Below, one piece after another: positions 45,861-55,285 of a stretch of DNA of 64,000 nt. The DNA is from Bacteroidota bacterium (GTDB lineage: Bacteria > Bacteroidota > Bacteroidia > B-17B0 > Aurantibacillaceae). The notes below the pieces were generated by a model. It was not told the origin of the DNA. It did not search any database and was given only the letters and a program-made list of their open reading frames with translations. Position 1 is the stretch's first letter, and every line of letters begins with the position of its first letter. Location: NCBI GenBank assembly GCA_021156365.1, contig JAJNDK010000006.1:1-64000 (forward strand). Reading direction: 5' to 3'. Both the position numbers and the translations under genes were made by a program.

Positions 45861-47261
45861 TTATTTTACGTACACATTTTTGCAGGGAATTTCGTTAAAA
45901 ATGCAGAAATAGACAGTCAGGCTGTCCTTCGGAAAACGCACAAACTTATCGTAGTACAAAATGTCGGGATCGGGAAGTTTTTTGCTGATGTATATTTCGT
46001 TTTCCGGGGTGATCGCACATGCATTCGCGATCTCTGACCGGCGTTCGAAATAGGCCTCCGAAAATGAGCGCACTTTCGGGTAATGCCTGATGCTATAGGT
46101 AAGAATAAACAGCAGGGACACGAAAGCCGCTCCGGTAGATACAGCAATAGCTCCGGAAGTACGGAGCCTTGTGCCGGCATACAATAAAACAGCAACAAGC
46201 AATAAGCACATATGAAAATTTACCGGGTACCAGATCCGCAGGTATCCATACGAATCAAAGATAAGTTTTGTTATGGCCAGGTGGATCAGCACAGAGATCG
46301 CAAAAGACCAGCAACACCAGTAGAATATTTTTTTTACCAGGCCTTTTTTTTCACCCGGGATGAGTGTGCCGAGGTAGATGAACCAACACAACAACAGCAC
46401 ACCGGCAAGGTTGGAGATATGAAAGTATTTGCCAAGGAAAATATCCAGCTGATGCGGAGCGAAAAGTGCATTCGATTTCAGCAGTAAATTGGTGGCCTCC
46501 TGTGCGGCCCTGTTGCTCGCCCCCGGAGCAGTGTATGCAATAAGAGTAAACAGGGAAGTGAGGAGCACAAACACAAAAAGCTTCAGGATGCGTTTGTCGG
46601 CAAACAGGATCCGCAGATCGAATTTACTGCGCAGGACAGCAACCAGGAAAAAGATCCCCGCGCAGGCCAGGAAGGAAGCAGAAACATTTTCTGCCGAACC
46701 GCCAACGGAAAAGGAAGCAATGAACAGCATCAGCCAGCTCCGGAAGCCGTTTTTTTCGGAGATAATGACGCTCAGTGCCAGGCAGAAAAATGCCACCGGC
46801 ATAAAATAACTGTAAAAACTACTTGTATAGGTGTATATCTCCACGATCTGTGAGGTCAGATAATAGAGCCCTGCCCCAGTGATCAATGCGGAAACAAGAA
46901 GATGCAAACCGGAAATTGCCATGTTCAGCCAGCTGCGGAAGATCGTTTTGAAAACAGCGTACAGGGAAACGAGGAGAATGGAAAATGTAAAAAGCTGGCT
47001 GATGAAAACAAAGATCCTGTAGCTTGCAGGTCCGCTGAAGTTAAAGGTAAGGTAGATATAAAAATGTGTTGAATACCGGAAGCTCATCGAGTCATATATA
47101 TGCCGGAAGAAGCCGGAGAAACCATGCCGTTCATACAGTGTTTTCCAGATGTACTCATCGTATCCGAAACAAAGATGAGAAAACAGGAGCAGCAGGAACA
47201 GCAGGAAGGCGATTCCTGTCACCAGCCATATATTTAGTGTTATGTTGTACTTATTGAACAC
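45861..47261 (-). CDS. Polytopic membrane protein, possible glycosyltransferase-like (DUF6056-like)
   Basis: The 466-residue protein has about 11 hydrophobic helices. Early loop residues GYDEYIWKTLYERHG resemble the acidic first loop of GT-C glycosyltransferases, and TSSFYSYFMP and GSAENVSAS recall DUF6056 proteins. It overlaps the methyltransferase gene by 11 bases, a strong sign of co-expression. A role in building or modifying surface glycans is inferred, not shown. Confidence 0.7.
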   Translation of the reverse strand: MFNKYNITLNIWLVTGIAFLLFLLLLFSHLCFGYDEYIWKTLYERHGFSGFFRHIYDSMSFRYSTHFYIYLTFNFSGPASYRIFVFISQLFTFSILLVSLYAVFKTIFRSWLNMAISGLHLLVSALITGAGLYYLTSQIVEIYTYTSSFYSYFMPVAFFCLALSVIISEKNGFRSWLMLFIASFSVGGSAENVSASFLACAGIFFLVAVLRSKFDLRILFADKRILKLFVFVLLTSLFTLIAYTAPGASNRAAQEATNLLLKSNALFAPHQLDIFLGKYFHISNLAGVLLLCWFIYLGTLIPGEKKGLVKKIFYWCCWSFAISVLIHLAITKLIFDSYGYLRIWYPVNFHMCLLLVAVLLYAGTRLRTSGAIAVSTGAAFVSLLFILTYSIRHYPKVRSFSEAYFERRSEIANACAITPENEIYISKKLPDPDILYYDKFVRFPKDSLTVYFCIFNEIPCKNVYVK

Positions 47262-48111
47262 GTTTTGCGATCAGGAATATACTGGAGTTACTGATTTTTA
47301 TATGAGAGCGGCCTAAAAAAAACAAACGCCCGAATAAAGAGAACAGGAAACCTAAAAAAGAATAGTGATACCTCCGGAGCCGGTCGTTTATAAATTCATG
47401 ATCCACAAGAGAAACTCCTCTTCCGGCATGCAGCGTTTCGAAGCCATTGTCAGATAGCAGGCCGATCAATCTTTTCCGGGTGAAATAATTGATATGCTCT
47501 TTGGGCTTGAACTGGAACCATTTGCGCCCATACACTTTTCTTGCAAGACTTCCGTAATCGGGTGTAAGGATAACAAGAAGCCCGTCCCTTCGGCAGATAT
47601 CATGCAGCTTCCGGCAGGCGTTCTTCAGATCCGGGATGTGTTCCAGTACATCAAAAAGAGTAATAAGGTCATACTGGTTTTTTGTGTCGAACAATTCCAG
47701 CGGTTGATCATAAACCGTAAATTCTTTAGATGCAGCAGTAAACATTTCCTCGTTCAGCTCGATCCCTTCATTTTTTTCGAAACTGTTCTGTTGTGTAATG
47801 CGCAGAAAGCTGCCGTCGGAGCAACCAACATCCAGCACACTTTTTTTGCGTACCAGGTATTTTTGAATAAGACGGAAATAATAACTGAACGTAACTGCAC
47901 GGATCCTGCTGTCCTTTTCATAATTGCGGTATCCCAGCTCTTCCGTACTGTTGAAATACCGGTGTTTGTATAATGCATGGATCGATGCCTGCACATCCAG
48001 CGGTGTGATATAGGCAAAGCCGCATTGGCTGCATTCCAGTACAGTGTATTCTTTTATGGAGTATTTTGTAAAAGCGTCCGTTGAGCCGCACAATCTGCAG
48101 ATTTTGCTCAT
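47251..48111 (-). CDS. SAM-dependent methyltransferase with N-terminal zinc ribbon
   Basis: The 286-residue protein begins with a C4 zinc ribbon (CRLCGS at Cys5/Cys8 and CSQCGF at Cys27/Cys30), followed by a class I methyltransferase domain: VLDVGCSDGSFL at 92-103 (SAM binding), FDVLEHIPDLKNACRKLHDI, and GLLVILTPDYGSLARK. Such proteins often methylate sugars or lipids in polysaccharide clusters. It starts 3 bases after pth and overlaps the following membrane gene. Confidence 0.88.
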   Translation of the reverse strand: MSKICRLCGSTDAFTKYSIKEYTVLECSQCGFAYITPLDVQASIHALYKHRYFNSTEELGYRNYEKDSRIRAVTFSYYFRLIQKYLVRKKSVLDVGCSDGSFLRITQQNSFEKNEGIELNEEMFTAASKEFTVYDQPLELFDTKNQYDLITLFDVLEHIPDLKNACRKLHDICRRDGLLVILTPDYGSLARKVYGRKWFQFKPKEHINYFTRKRLIGLLSDNGFETLHAGRGVSLVDHEFINDRLRRYHYSFLGFLFSLFGRLFFLGRSHIKISNSSIFLIAKRVQ

Positions 48112-48114
48112 GAT

Positions 48115-48681
48115 TTATTTGACGTTGAATGTATTCATGGTCCGCTCGATACCTATAAATGCAAAGGAACGAATAGCATCGCAGGCAATTTTGATCCGTT
48201 CGCTCAATATTTTCTTTTCTTCATCCGTCCATTTGCCCAGCACATAATCCACCTGCTGGCCTTTGGAGAATTCTTTACCGATACCAAAACGAAGGCGGGG
48301 ATATTCGGCATTTCCTATGCTTTCCTGGATGCTTTTGAGCCCATTGTGCCCACCGTCGCTGCCTTTTGGTGTGATGCGGATTTTCCCTAAGGGCAAAGCC
48401 ATTTCGTCTACCAGCACCAGTATATTTTTCGGATCTATCTTTTCGGCCTGCAGCCAGTAATTCACTGCTTTTCCACTCAGGTTCATGTAAGTAGTGGGTT
48501 TGATCAGTACGATCGGTTTGCCCTTTAATTTTAAATGAGCGACATCTGCATGCCTGTCGCTTGAAAATTGGACTTTTTCTTCCTGTGCAAGAACGTTTAG
48601 TATATCAAAGCCGATATTATGCCGGGTGCCTTCATAGTCGGAGCCAATATTGCCCAGTCCGACGATCAAAAACTTACTCAT
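48115..48681 (-). CDS. pth: Peptidyl-tRNA hydrolase
   Basis: Pth releases peptides from prematurely dropped peptidyl-tRNA. The 188-residue protein has the family start FLIVGLGNIGSDYEGTRHNIGF with catalytic His21 (His20 in E. coli), then LIKPTTYMNLSGKAV, VLVDEMALPLGKIRITPKGSDGGHNGLKS and RLRFGIG. It is the first gene of a minus-strand run. TAATTTTG lies just before the ATG, which would put the transcription start almost at the start codon. Confidence 0.97.
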   Translation of the reverse strand: MSKFLIVGLGNIGSDYEGTRHNIGFDILNVLAQEEKVQFSSDRHADVAHLKLKGKPIVLIKPTTYMNLSGKAVNYWLQAEKIDPKNILVLVDEMALPLGKIRITPKGSDGGHNGLKSIQESIGNAEYPRLRFGIGKEFSKGQQVDYVLGKWTDEEKKILSERIKIACDAIRSFAFIGIERTMNTFNVK

Positions 48682-48727
48682 TTTGCAAAATTAGCTTTAA
48701 TTTAACTATTTCTTCGATAATCTTTGC

Positions 48728-48760
48728 CCGACCACTTATTCCCCAAAGCCGACCACTTAT
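48728..48760 (+). promoter_or_regulatory. Candidate LytTR-type operator (two identical 12-mers, 21-base period)
   Basis: CCGACCACTTAT occurs twice, 21 bases apart (48728 and 48749), so two identical faces are presented on one side of the helix. ACCACTTAT with a 12-base spacer also occurs, slightly degenerate, at 3529-3561. It lies between pth (-) and the T9SS gene at 49015 (+), oriented towards the latter. Confidence 0.45.
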
Positions 48761-48940
48761 CAAATGGAAGCTACCGGTTATTGGAAAATTTGCAAAAATC
48801 CGGCAAATTTGGTAATTTGGAGGAACCAAAGACTACCCTTGTATTTTAGAATTAAGTCACTGAAAATTAACTTTTAACGAAAGGGGGAAATCAAATACAA
48901 AATGAAAAAATCGATGATAAACGGCAAAATGTTAAATTAA

Positions 48941-48971
48941 TTTGTTTCAAAAAAACAAATAGTTATGTTTG
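48941..48971 (+). promoter_or_regulatory. Promoter of the first T9SS paralogue
   Basis: TTTG at 48941-48944 and TATGTTTG at 48964-48971 (full TAnnTTTG match) are 19 bases apart. The start codon is 44 bases downstream. Confidence 0.65.
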
Positions 48972-49014
48972 CCATTCTGAATTAGTAACAATTGTTTAAT
49001 CTAAAATCAATAAA

Positions 49015-51153
49015 ATGAAAAAATCATTACTTTTAAGTACTGCTTTATTAGTTGGAGTTGGTGCATTTGCTCAGTCACACCGGATTCTGAATAATAAGGC
49101 TTACAAATTGAACAAAATACCAAAGCTGGAAGCTACGCTTCCGGTGAATAGCGGCCTTCAGCCAAAAGCGAACAATCACAACAGCGTAGCAGTGGCACCG
49201 CCATATACGAGGTTCTCTTCTGCCAGAAATGCTTTTGGTTTCGCCGTAGCTGAGACGAATGCGCTTACTTATAACCAGGATCTGAACTGTGTGGCATTCT
49301 TTCAGCGTATGACCCAGGATTGGCCGGGTAATGCATTTACTCCTCCTCAAAATGCAGCTACTTCTACTTCTATTAGCGGTTACCAGGCGGTGAAATTTAC
49401 CACTGACAACGGTGTTACATGGGATTCGGTATCGTACTTTAACAATACTACAAACTGGGCGCGTTACCCAAGCGGGCAGATCTATAACCCTGCAGGTAAC
49501 ACAACCCTTGGAAATGCATGGTTTGTTGGTACAGGTCCTTGTACAGGTGCTTCTTCTATATGGCAGTCCGCATTCTTTGCAAGTACACAAATTCCAACGG
49601 GAGCTATGCCAAGAACATTATCTACAAACGATCAGCAGGCACATTCAACCAATCTGGCAGGATCTATCGCTGATAATACGTATTTCTCTTCCTACTCTAC
49701 CACTCAGGGTGGACCTGCAGCTAACAGAACGATCTACTCAGGTGGAATTAAATATTCCAACACAGGTGCAACTACTCCAACCGGCCTGTATGGTGTTGCT
49801 ATCTTCAAAGGTGTATTCAACGGAACAAACGGATTTACCTGGACACAGGATTCATCACTGATCAACAAGTGGACTGTTTCCGGTGGCGATCAGGATGTAA
49901 GTGCTCCTAAAATTGCATTTGGTCCTGATGGAATGACAGGTTACATTCTGACTTGTGGTGGAGATGCTACAGCTACTTTACCTACTGCAAAACAATCCTA
50001 CCAGCCAATGGTTTGGAAAACGATTGACGGTGGTGTTACCTGGAACAGGGTAAATGCTGATTACGACTGGGCTACAAACAACCCGGAAATTTTCGGTAAC
50101 CTTCGTCCGACTGTAGCGCAAAATATCACTTTGCCGGCTTTCTTCGATACATGGGGTGGCGGGATCGCTGTTGATGCCAACGGCAAGTTGCATTACGTAA
50201 CAGCTACTACACCTTCTTATTCAACAGATCCGGATTCTTTGGGATATGGTTTTGCTTATCCGTTCGGTTACCAGCAATATGTTTGTGACGACCGCCCTTG
50301 GGTATTCGATTTTATGACAGATGGTAACGGAACATGGACTACTGCTAAAGTAACAGATCTGTTCACTCCGAAATTGGGAAGAACAACAACAGCTGACTCC
50401 AATGCTGCAGATAATATCTGGTCAGGACAAGCTGCCGGCGAATACTTCGATTACGACAACCGTCTTCGCATTTCCCGTTCCAATGACGGAACAAAGATCT
50501 TCTATAGCTGGACAGATGGTGATACAAACAGTGTGATCCCATACATCGACGGATCTACTGTACTTTACAATGCATACCACACCAACGATTACCCATGGAT
50601 ATATTACAGAGGTATGGATGTTAACACAGGAATGTTCACCCCGATCCATGAAAATACCGGAGCTAACTCAAACTCGGGTGGTTATTTCTTCTTTTATGCT
50701 CCGGATATTATTCCTACAACACCAGGCGGTTACAATCTGCCAATGACGTATATCGATTCAAGATCAGGTTTATATGCTTCTACAACAGCAGTGGATCTGT
50801 ATTACATCGATGATAACGATATATCTTCTACTGAATTTACAATGTCTCCATATGAAGCTTGTATTATAGGTATTAAAGAAATGGCAGGTACAACTGTATC
50901 TAATGTGAGCCAGAACTTCCCTAACCCGACTGATGGTACTTCTATCGTGAAAGTAAGCCTGAACAAAGCGGAAGACATCACACTGAATATTACCAACAGC
51001 ATCGGACAGGTAGTTGCTACACAAACAGTAAAAGGTACTGCAGGTGAGAACCAACTGACCATCGACGCTACTTCACTGAACAGTGGCATCTATTTCTACA
51101 CAGTTGTTTCCGGTAACTCTAAGGTTACACGCAAAATGTCTGTTACGAAATAA
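49015..51153 (+). CDS. T9SS-secreted beta-propeller-like protein, paralogue 1
   Basis: The 712-residue protein has a signal peptide (MKKSLLLSTALLVGVGAFAQ), a body with Asp-box-like motifs (TTDNGVTWDSVS, TIDGGVTWNRVN, RSNDGTKIFYSWTDGDTN) suggesting a BNR-type propeller, and a type A sorting domain (NFPNPTDGTSIVKVSL, LNITNSIGQVV, SGIYFYTVV, TRKMSVTK). It is closely related to 51312-53447 over its whole length, sharing long blocks such as DRPWVFDFMTDGNGTWTTAK. A full-consensus promoter lies just upstream. Surface exposure is predicted; no catalytic site is visible. Confidence 0.85.
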   Translation: MKKSLLLSTALLVGVGAFAQSHRILNNKAYKLNKIPKLEATLPVNSGLQPKANNHNSVAVAPPYTRFSSARNAFGFAVAETNALTYNQDLNCVAFFQRMTQDWPGNAFTPPQNAATSTSISGYQAVKFTTDNGVTWDSVSYFNNTTNWARYPSGQIYNPAGNTTLGNAWFVGTGPCTGASSIWQSAFFASTQIPTGAMPRTLSTNDQQAHSTNLAGSIADNTYFSSYSTTQGGPAANRTIYSGGIKYSNTGATTPTGLYGVAIFKGVFNGTNGFTWTQDSSLINKWTVSGGDQDVSAPKIAFGPDGMTGYILTCGGDATATLPTAKQSYQPMVWKTIDGGVTWNRVNADYDWATNNPEIFGNLRPTVAQNITLPAFFDTWGGGIAVDANGKLHYVTATTPSYSTDPDSLGYGFAYPFGYQQYVCDDRPWVFDFMTDGNGTWTTAKVTDLFTPKLGRTTTADSNAADNIWSGQAAGEYFDYDNRLRISRSNDGTKIFYSWTDGDTNSVIPYIDGSTVLYNAYHTNDYPWIYYRGMDVNTGMFTPIHENTGANSNSGGYFFFYAPDIIPTTPGGYNLPMTYIDSRSGLYASTTAVDLYYIDDNDISSTEFTMSPYEACIIGIKEMAGTTVSNVSQNFPNPTDGTSIVKVSLNKAEDITLNITNSIGQVVATQTVKGTAGENQLTIDATSLNSGIYFYTVVSGNSKVTRKMSVTK

Positions 51154-51190
51154 AGATTATCAGGTCACTGATACATTAACATAATTCAAC

Positions 51191-51232
51191 AAAGCCCCCC
51201 ACAATTAAATTTAATTTATGGGGGGCTTTTTG
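51191..51232 (+). terminator. Terminator between the T9SS paralogues
   Basis: AAAGCCCCCCA pairs with TGGGGGGCTTT around a 17-base loop and is followed by T residues. Confidence 0.8.
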
Positions 51233-51260
51233 CTAAATCGCGTACAAAATCGTAACTTAG
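51229..51260 (+). promoter_or_regulatory. Possible promoter of the second T9SS paralogue
   Basis: TTTG at 51229-51232, inside the preceding T-tract, and TAACTTAG at 51253-51260 (one mismatch to TAnnTTTG), 20 bases apart, 52 bases before the start. Confidence 0.4.
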
Positions 51261-51311
51261 CAAAAAAGAAAAAACGAAATTTCTTTAATTAATTGTTTAA
51301 ATAAATTCATC

Positions 51312-53447
51312 ATGAAAAAATCAATACTCTTAAGTGCAGCGTTGTTGATTGGTGCAGGGGCTATTGCTCAAACGCAGTACCAGACCAACACTAATAAAAA
51401 GTACAAACTGAATAAAGGTGCCAAAATAGAGGCACAAAACTTCCAGTTTAATACAAACCTGCAGCCAAAAGCAAGCAATCATAATAGTGTGGCAACTGCT
51501 CCACCTTATGTAAAGTTCTCTTCACAAAGAAATGCTTTCGGTTTTATCGAAAGCACTCAAAACTGTTTATCCTATAACCAGGATCTGAATTGTGTGGCAT
51601 TGTTCCAGCGTATGACCCAGGACTGGCCGGGTAATGCATTTACTCCAACTGTGAATCCTGCAACCTCTACTTCTTTCAGTGGTTACCAGGTGGTGAAATT
51701 CACTACTGACAACGGAGCTTCCTGGGATTCGGTAGCTTATTATCAGAATGCAACAAACTGGGGTCGTTATCCAAGTGGTGTGATCTACAATACTGCAGGT
51801 AATACTGATATTTCAAATGCACGATTTGTTGGAACGGGTCCTACAGTTAACGGATCTACCTGGATGGGTAACTGGTTTGCAAGCGTTCAGCCTCCTACAG
51901 GTGCTATGCCAAGAACCGTGCAAAACAATGATCAACAGTCGCCTTTAGCAACCGCCGCAGGTTCTGCGTCTCTGAGAACTTATTTCTCCTGCTACTCTAC
52001 CTGTGTAGGTGGATCTGGTGCAAATATGAAAGTATATACTGGCGGGTTCAAAGCGTCTGATCCGGGTGCTCCTGCAGGTACATACGGCGTTGCTATTTTC
52101 AAAGGAACTTACAATGGTACTAACGCTTTCACATGGGAGCAGGATTCTTCTCTTGCAAATATGTTTACCATCTCTGATGGAGAGTCGGATAACCAGACAC
52201 CGCATATTGCTTTCGGACCTGATGGTATGACCGGATATATTCTGGTAGACGGTTCAGATGTCAATGCAACATTGCCACTTTCTAAACAATCCTACCAGCC
52301 AATGGTTTGGAAAACAATTGACGGTGGTGTAACCTGGAATAGGGTAAACCAGAATTATGACTGGGTAGCGAACAACCCTGAAATTTTTGGTAACCTGCGT
52401 GAAACTTCTCCTGGATCAGGAGTAGCTCTGCCAGCTTTCTTCGACCTTTGGGGTGGTGGAATCGCGGTGGATGCAAACGGAAAATTACATTACGCAACTG
52501 CAGCATGCTCTGCGGGATCTACTAATCCTGATTCTTTAGGGTTTTATACAAAATTTGCTTACCCTCAGTTTGGTTGTGACGACCGTCCATGGGTATTCGA
52601 CTTCATGACAGATGGTAACGGAACATGGACTACTGCTAAAGTAACTGACCTCTTCACCTCTGATCTTGGAAGAACAACAGCTGCTGATACGAATGCAGCG
52701 ATGAACATCTGGAGCAATGTAGCTGAGCGTTTTGATTACGATAACCGTATCCGTATCTCCCGTTCGGCTGATGGAACAAAAATGTTCTACTCCTGGACCG
52801 ATGGCGATACGAATTCGGTAATCTCTGTTTATAATGAAGCAAGCGGAACTTTTTACGATGCATACAGACCAAACGATTACCCGTGGATCTCTTACAGAGG
52901 TATGGATGTAAATACCGGAATGTTCACACCGATCCACACGAACTCAGGTGCTAACTCAAACTCAGGTGGTTATTTCTTCTACTATCCTACGGATATAGCT
53001 ATGACAACCCCGGGCGGCTATACTCTTCCTATGACGTATCTGGATTCAAGAGCAGGTTTATACGATGCTACAGCAGCGGTGGATGTATATTATATCGATG
53101 ATAATACTATTGCTTCTACTGAATTTACAGAGCCGGCATACCCTGTTTGTCCTCTTAGTATTGGGATCAAAGAAGTGGCAGGTACTACTGTATCGAATGT
53201 AAGCCAAAGCTTCCCTAACCCGACCAGCGCTACTTCTATCGTGAAAGTGAACCTGAACAAATCAGAAGACATCACCTTGAACGTAACGAACAGTATCGGA
53301 CAGGTAGTTGCTACACAAACAGTAAAAGGTACTGTAGGCGAGAACCAGCTGACTATCGATGCTACTTCACTGAACAGCGGTATCTATTTCTACACAGTTA
53401 TTTCCGGTAACTCTAAAGTTACACGCAAAATGTCTGTAACGAAATAA
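51312..53447 (+). CDS. T9SS-secreted beta-propeller-like protein, paralogue 2
   Basis: The 711-residue protein (signal peptide MKKSILLSAALLIGAGAIAQ) is a tandem paralogue of 49015-51153. The order of motifs is the same (TTDNGASWDSVA, TIDGGVTWNRVN, RSADGTKMFYSWTDGDTN) and the sorting domain (SFPNPTSATSIVKVNL to TRKMSVTK) is almost identical. The two differ mainly in the 190-320 region and in loop inserts. Own promoter and terminator indicate separate transcription, so the pair may be expressed differently. Function unknown beyond surface exposure. Confidence 0.85.
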   Translation: MKKSILLSAALLIGAGAIAQTQYQTNTNKKYKLNKGAKIEAQNFQFNTNLQPKASNHNSVATAPPYVKFSSQRNAFGFIESTQNCLSYNQDLNCVALFQRMTQDWPGNAFTPTVNPATSTSFSGYQVVKFTTDNGASWDSVAYYQNATNWGRYPSGVIYNTAGNTDISNARFVGTGPTVNGSTWMGNWFASVQPPTGAMPRTVQNNDQQSPLATAAGSASLRTYFSCYSTCVGGSGANMKVYTGGFKASDPGAPAGTYGVAIFKGTYNGTNAFTWEQDSSLANMFTISDGESDNQTPHIAFGPDGMTGYILVDGSDVNATLPLSKQSYQPMVWKTIDGGVTWNRVNQNYDWVANNPEIFGNLRETSPGSGVALPAFFDLWGGGIAVDANGKLHYATAACSAGSTNPDSLGFYTKFAYPQFGCDDRPWVFDFMTDGNGTWTTAKVTDLFTSDLGRTTAADTNAAMNIWSNVAERFDYDNRIRISRSADGTKMFYSWTDGDTNSVISVYNEASGTFYDAYRPNDYPWISYRGMDVNTGMFTPIHTNSGANSNSGGYFFYYPTDIAMTTPGGYTLPMTYLDSRAGLYDATAAVDVYYIDDNTIASTEFTEPAYPVCPLSIGIKEVAGTTVSNVSQSFPNPTSATSIVKVNLNKSEDITLNVTNSIGQVVATQTVKGTVGENQLTIDATSLNSGIYFYTVISGNSKVTRKMSVTK

Positions 53448-53469
53448 TCACTATTGAATACTAAACTTG

Positions 53470-53507
53470 AAAGCCCTTCCGTTTTAACGGAGGGGCTTTT
53501 TTTTATT
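53470..53507 (+). terminator. Terminator of the second T9SS paralogue
   Basis: AAAGCCCTTCCGTT pairs with AACGGAGGGGCTTT (14 pairs, one G-T) followed by a run of T. Confidence 0.85.
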
Positions 53508-53667
53508 CTCCCCTATTATCGTAAAATGGCACCTGTGAAGTAGTTAGGGTCCCTGTAGTTTTCCACTTTTGTTAATAACCTGTTCGCTAACTTTTATAAT
53601 TTTTTTAAAGCCACAAGCCGTAGGAATTCCGTATTTTTAAAGTCCGGCTTTAATTCCGGAAACACCA

Positions 53668-55254
53668 ATGAATCCTATTGATAATAAGAACAGGCCCAAG
53701 CTAAAATCGACTACCTATTCACCCATTTTATTGGATGGAAAACTACAGCCCCAGGCTGTGGAACTGGAAGAAGCGGTGCTTGGAGCGATGATGCTCGAGA
53801 AAGAAGCCCTGAGCCAGGTTATTGATATTTTGAAACCCGAGTCTTTTTACAAACCTGCGCACCAGGCTGTTTACAGGGCGATTGTTGAGTTGTTTAAAAA
53901 TTCAGAACCGGTAGATATTCTAACGGTGACTACGCAGTTAAAAAAATCGGCTGAATTAGAAATTGCAGGTGGGGCTTATGCTATATCGCAACTGACCAAC
54001 CGCGTAGCATCTTCTGCCAATATAGAATACCATTCGCGTATCGTAGCACAGAAATTCCTGCAACGTGAATTGATCCGCCTGAGTACTGATACTATCCATA
54101 AATCCTACGAAGAGTCTACCGATGTATTCGACCTGTTGGATACTGCTACTAAAAATATTTTCGAGCTGGTAGATTCCAACGTACGTAAGCAGCATGATAA
54201 AATGAGCACGCTCGTGGCGGAAGCGATCAAACAGATCGAGATCGCCGGTCAGCAAACCAGTGGTGTAACAGGTGTTCCAAGCGGTTTTACAGCGCTCGAC
54301 CGTATTACAGCCGGTTGGCAGAAGAGTGATCTTATTGTATTGGCTGCCCGTCCCGGTATGGGTAAGACTGCATTCGTATTGACTATTGCACGGAATGCGT
54401 CGGTAGAATTTTCGAAGCCTACAGCGGTTTTCTCACTCGAAATGTCTTCGCTTCAGCTTGTAAATCGTTTGATCTCAGGGGAAGCAGAGCTGAACCAGGA
54501 TAAGATCCGGAAAGGAAACCTGGAACCTTATGAATGGCAACAATTGAACTCACGCATCAATTCATTGACCAAGGCACCTTTATACATTGATGATACCCCC
54601 GCGCTCTCCATATTCGAATTAAGAGCCAAAGCGCGCCGTTTAAAAGAGAATTTCGGTATTGAGATGATCATTATTGATTATCTGCAGCTGATGACTGCCG
54701 GATCGGATAACAAAGGAAATCGTGAGCAGGAGATCAGTTATATCTCCCGTTCATTAAAAGGTCTGGCCAAAGAATTGAATATTCCGATCATTGCCTTGTC
54801 GCAGTTAAGCCGTAGTGTAGAAACAAGGGCATCGGGAAGCAAAAGACCAATGTTAAGTGACCTCCGTGAGTCCGGAGCTATCGAGCAGGATGCGGATATG
54901 GTATTGTTTATTTATCGTCCCGAATACTACGGACTTACCGAAGATGAAAATGGTAATTCAACCAAAGGGCGCGCTGAAGTTATTATTGCTAAAAACCGTA
55001 ACGGATCCCTGGAAGATGTGCCTTTGCGCTTTATCGGGCAGTTCGCCAAATTTGCGGATCTCGATTACCAGGAAGATACGAATGCGCTTTACAATGCAAG
55101 CTCAGGCCTCACACCATCGGATGAGTTTTTAGCAGGTGGCCCGCAAACCAAAACCGTTGCCTCCAAGAACTGGGGGAATGACGATGTGACAAATTTAGGT
55201 GCAAGCGATATAAAAAGAGGAAGTCCGAATCACGATATTGAAGAGCCGTTTTAA
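53668..55254 (+). CDS. dnaB: Replicative DNA helicase DnaB
   Basis: DnaB is the hexameric 5'-3' helicase of the replication fork. The 528-residue protein has the N-terminal domain (QAVELEEAVLGAMMLEKEAL), a linker, and a RecA-like ATPase with Walker A ARPGMGKTAF (Lys233), Walker B MIIIDYLQLM, the SQLSRSVETRASGSKRPMLS segment and the arginine finger region. The C-terminus (GSPNHDIEEPF) is a short acidic tail. No intein is present. It is followed by the amidohydrolase gene after 31 bases. Confidence 0.97.
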   Translation: MNPIDNKNRPKLKSTTYSPILLDGKLQPQAVELEEAVLGAMMLEKEALSQVIDILKPESFYKPAHQAVYRAIVELFKNSEPVDILTVTTQLKKSAELEIAGGAYAISQLTNRVASSANIEYHSRIVAQKFLQRELIRLSTDTIHKSYEESTDVFDLLDTATKNIFELVDSNVRKQHDKMSTLVAEAIKQIEIAGQQTSGVTGVPSGFTALDRITAGWQKSDLIVLAARPGMGKTAFVLTIARNASVEFSKPTAVFSLEMSSLQLVNRLISGEAELNQDKIRKGNLEPYEWQQLNSRINSLTKAPLYIDDTPALSIFELRAKARRLKENFGIEMIIIDYLQLMTAGSDNKGNREQEISYISRSLKGLAKELNIPIIALSQLSRSVETRASGSKRPMLSDLRESGAIEQDADMVLFIYRPEYYGLTEDENGNSTKGRAEVIIAKNRNGSLEDVPLRFIGQFAKFADLDYQEDTNALYNASSGLTPSDEFLAGGPQTKTVASKNWGNDDVTNLGASDIKRGSPNHDIEEPF

Positions 55255-55285
55255 AATTCTCCATTAGCTAAACAGATCATACTGT

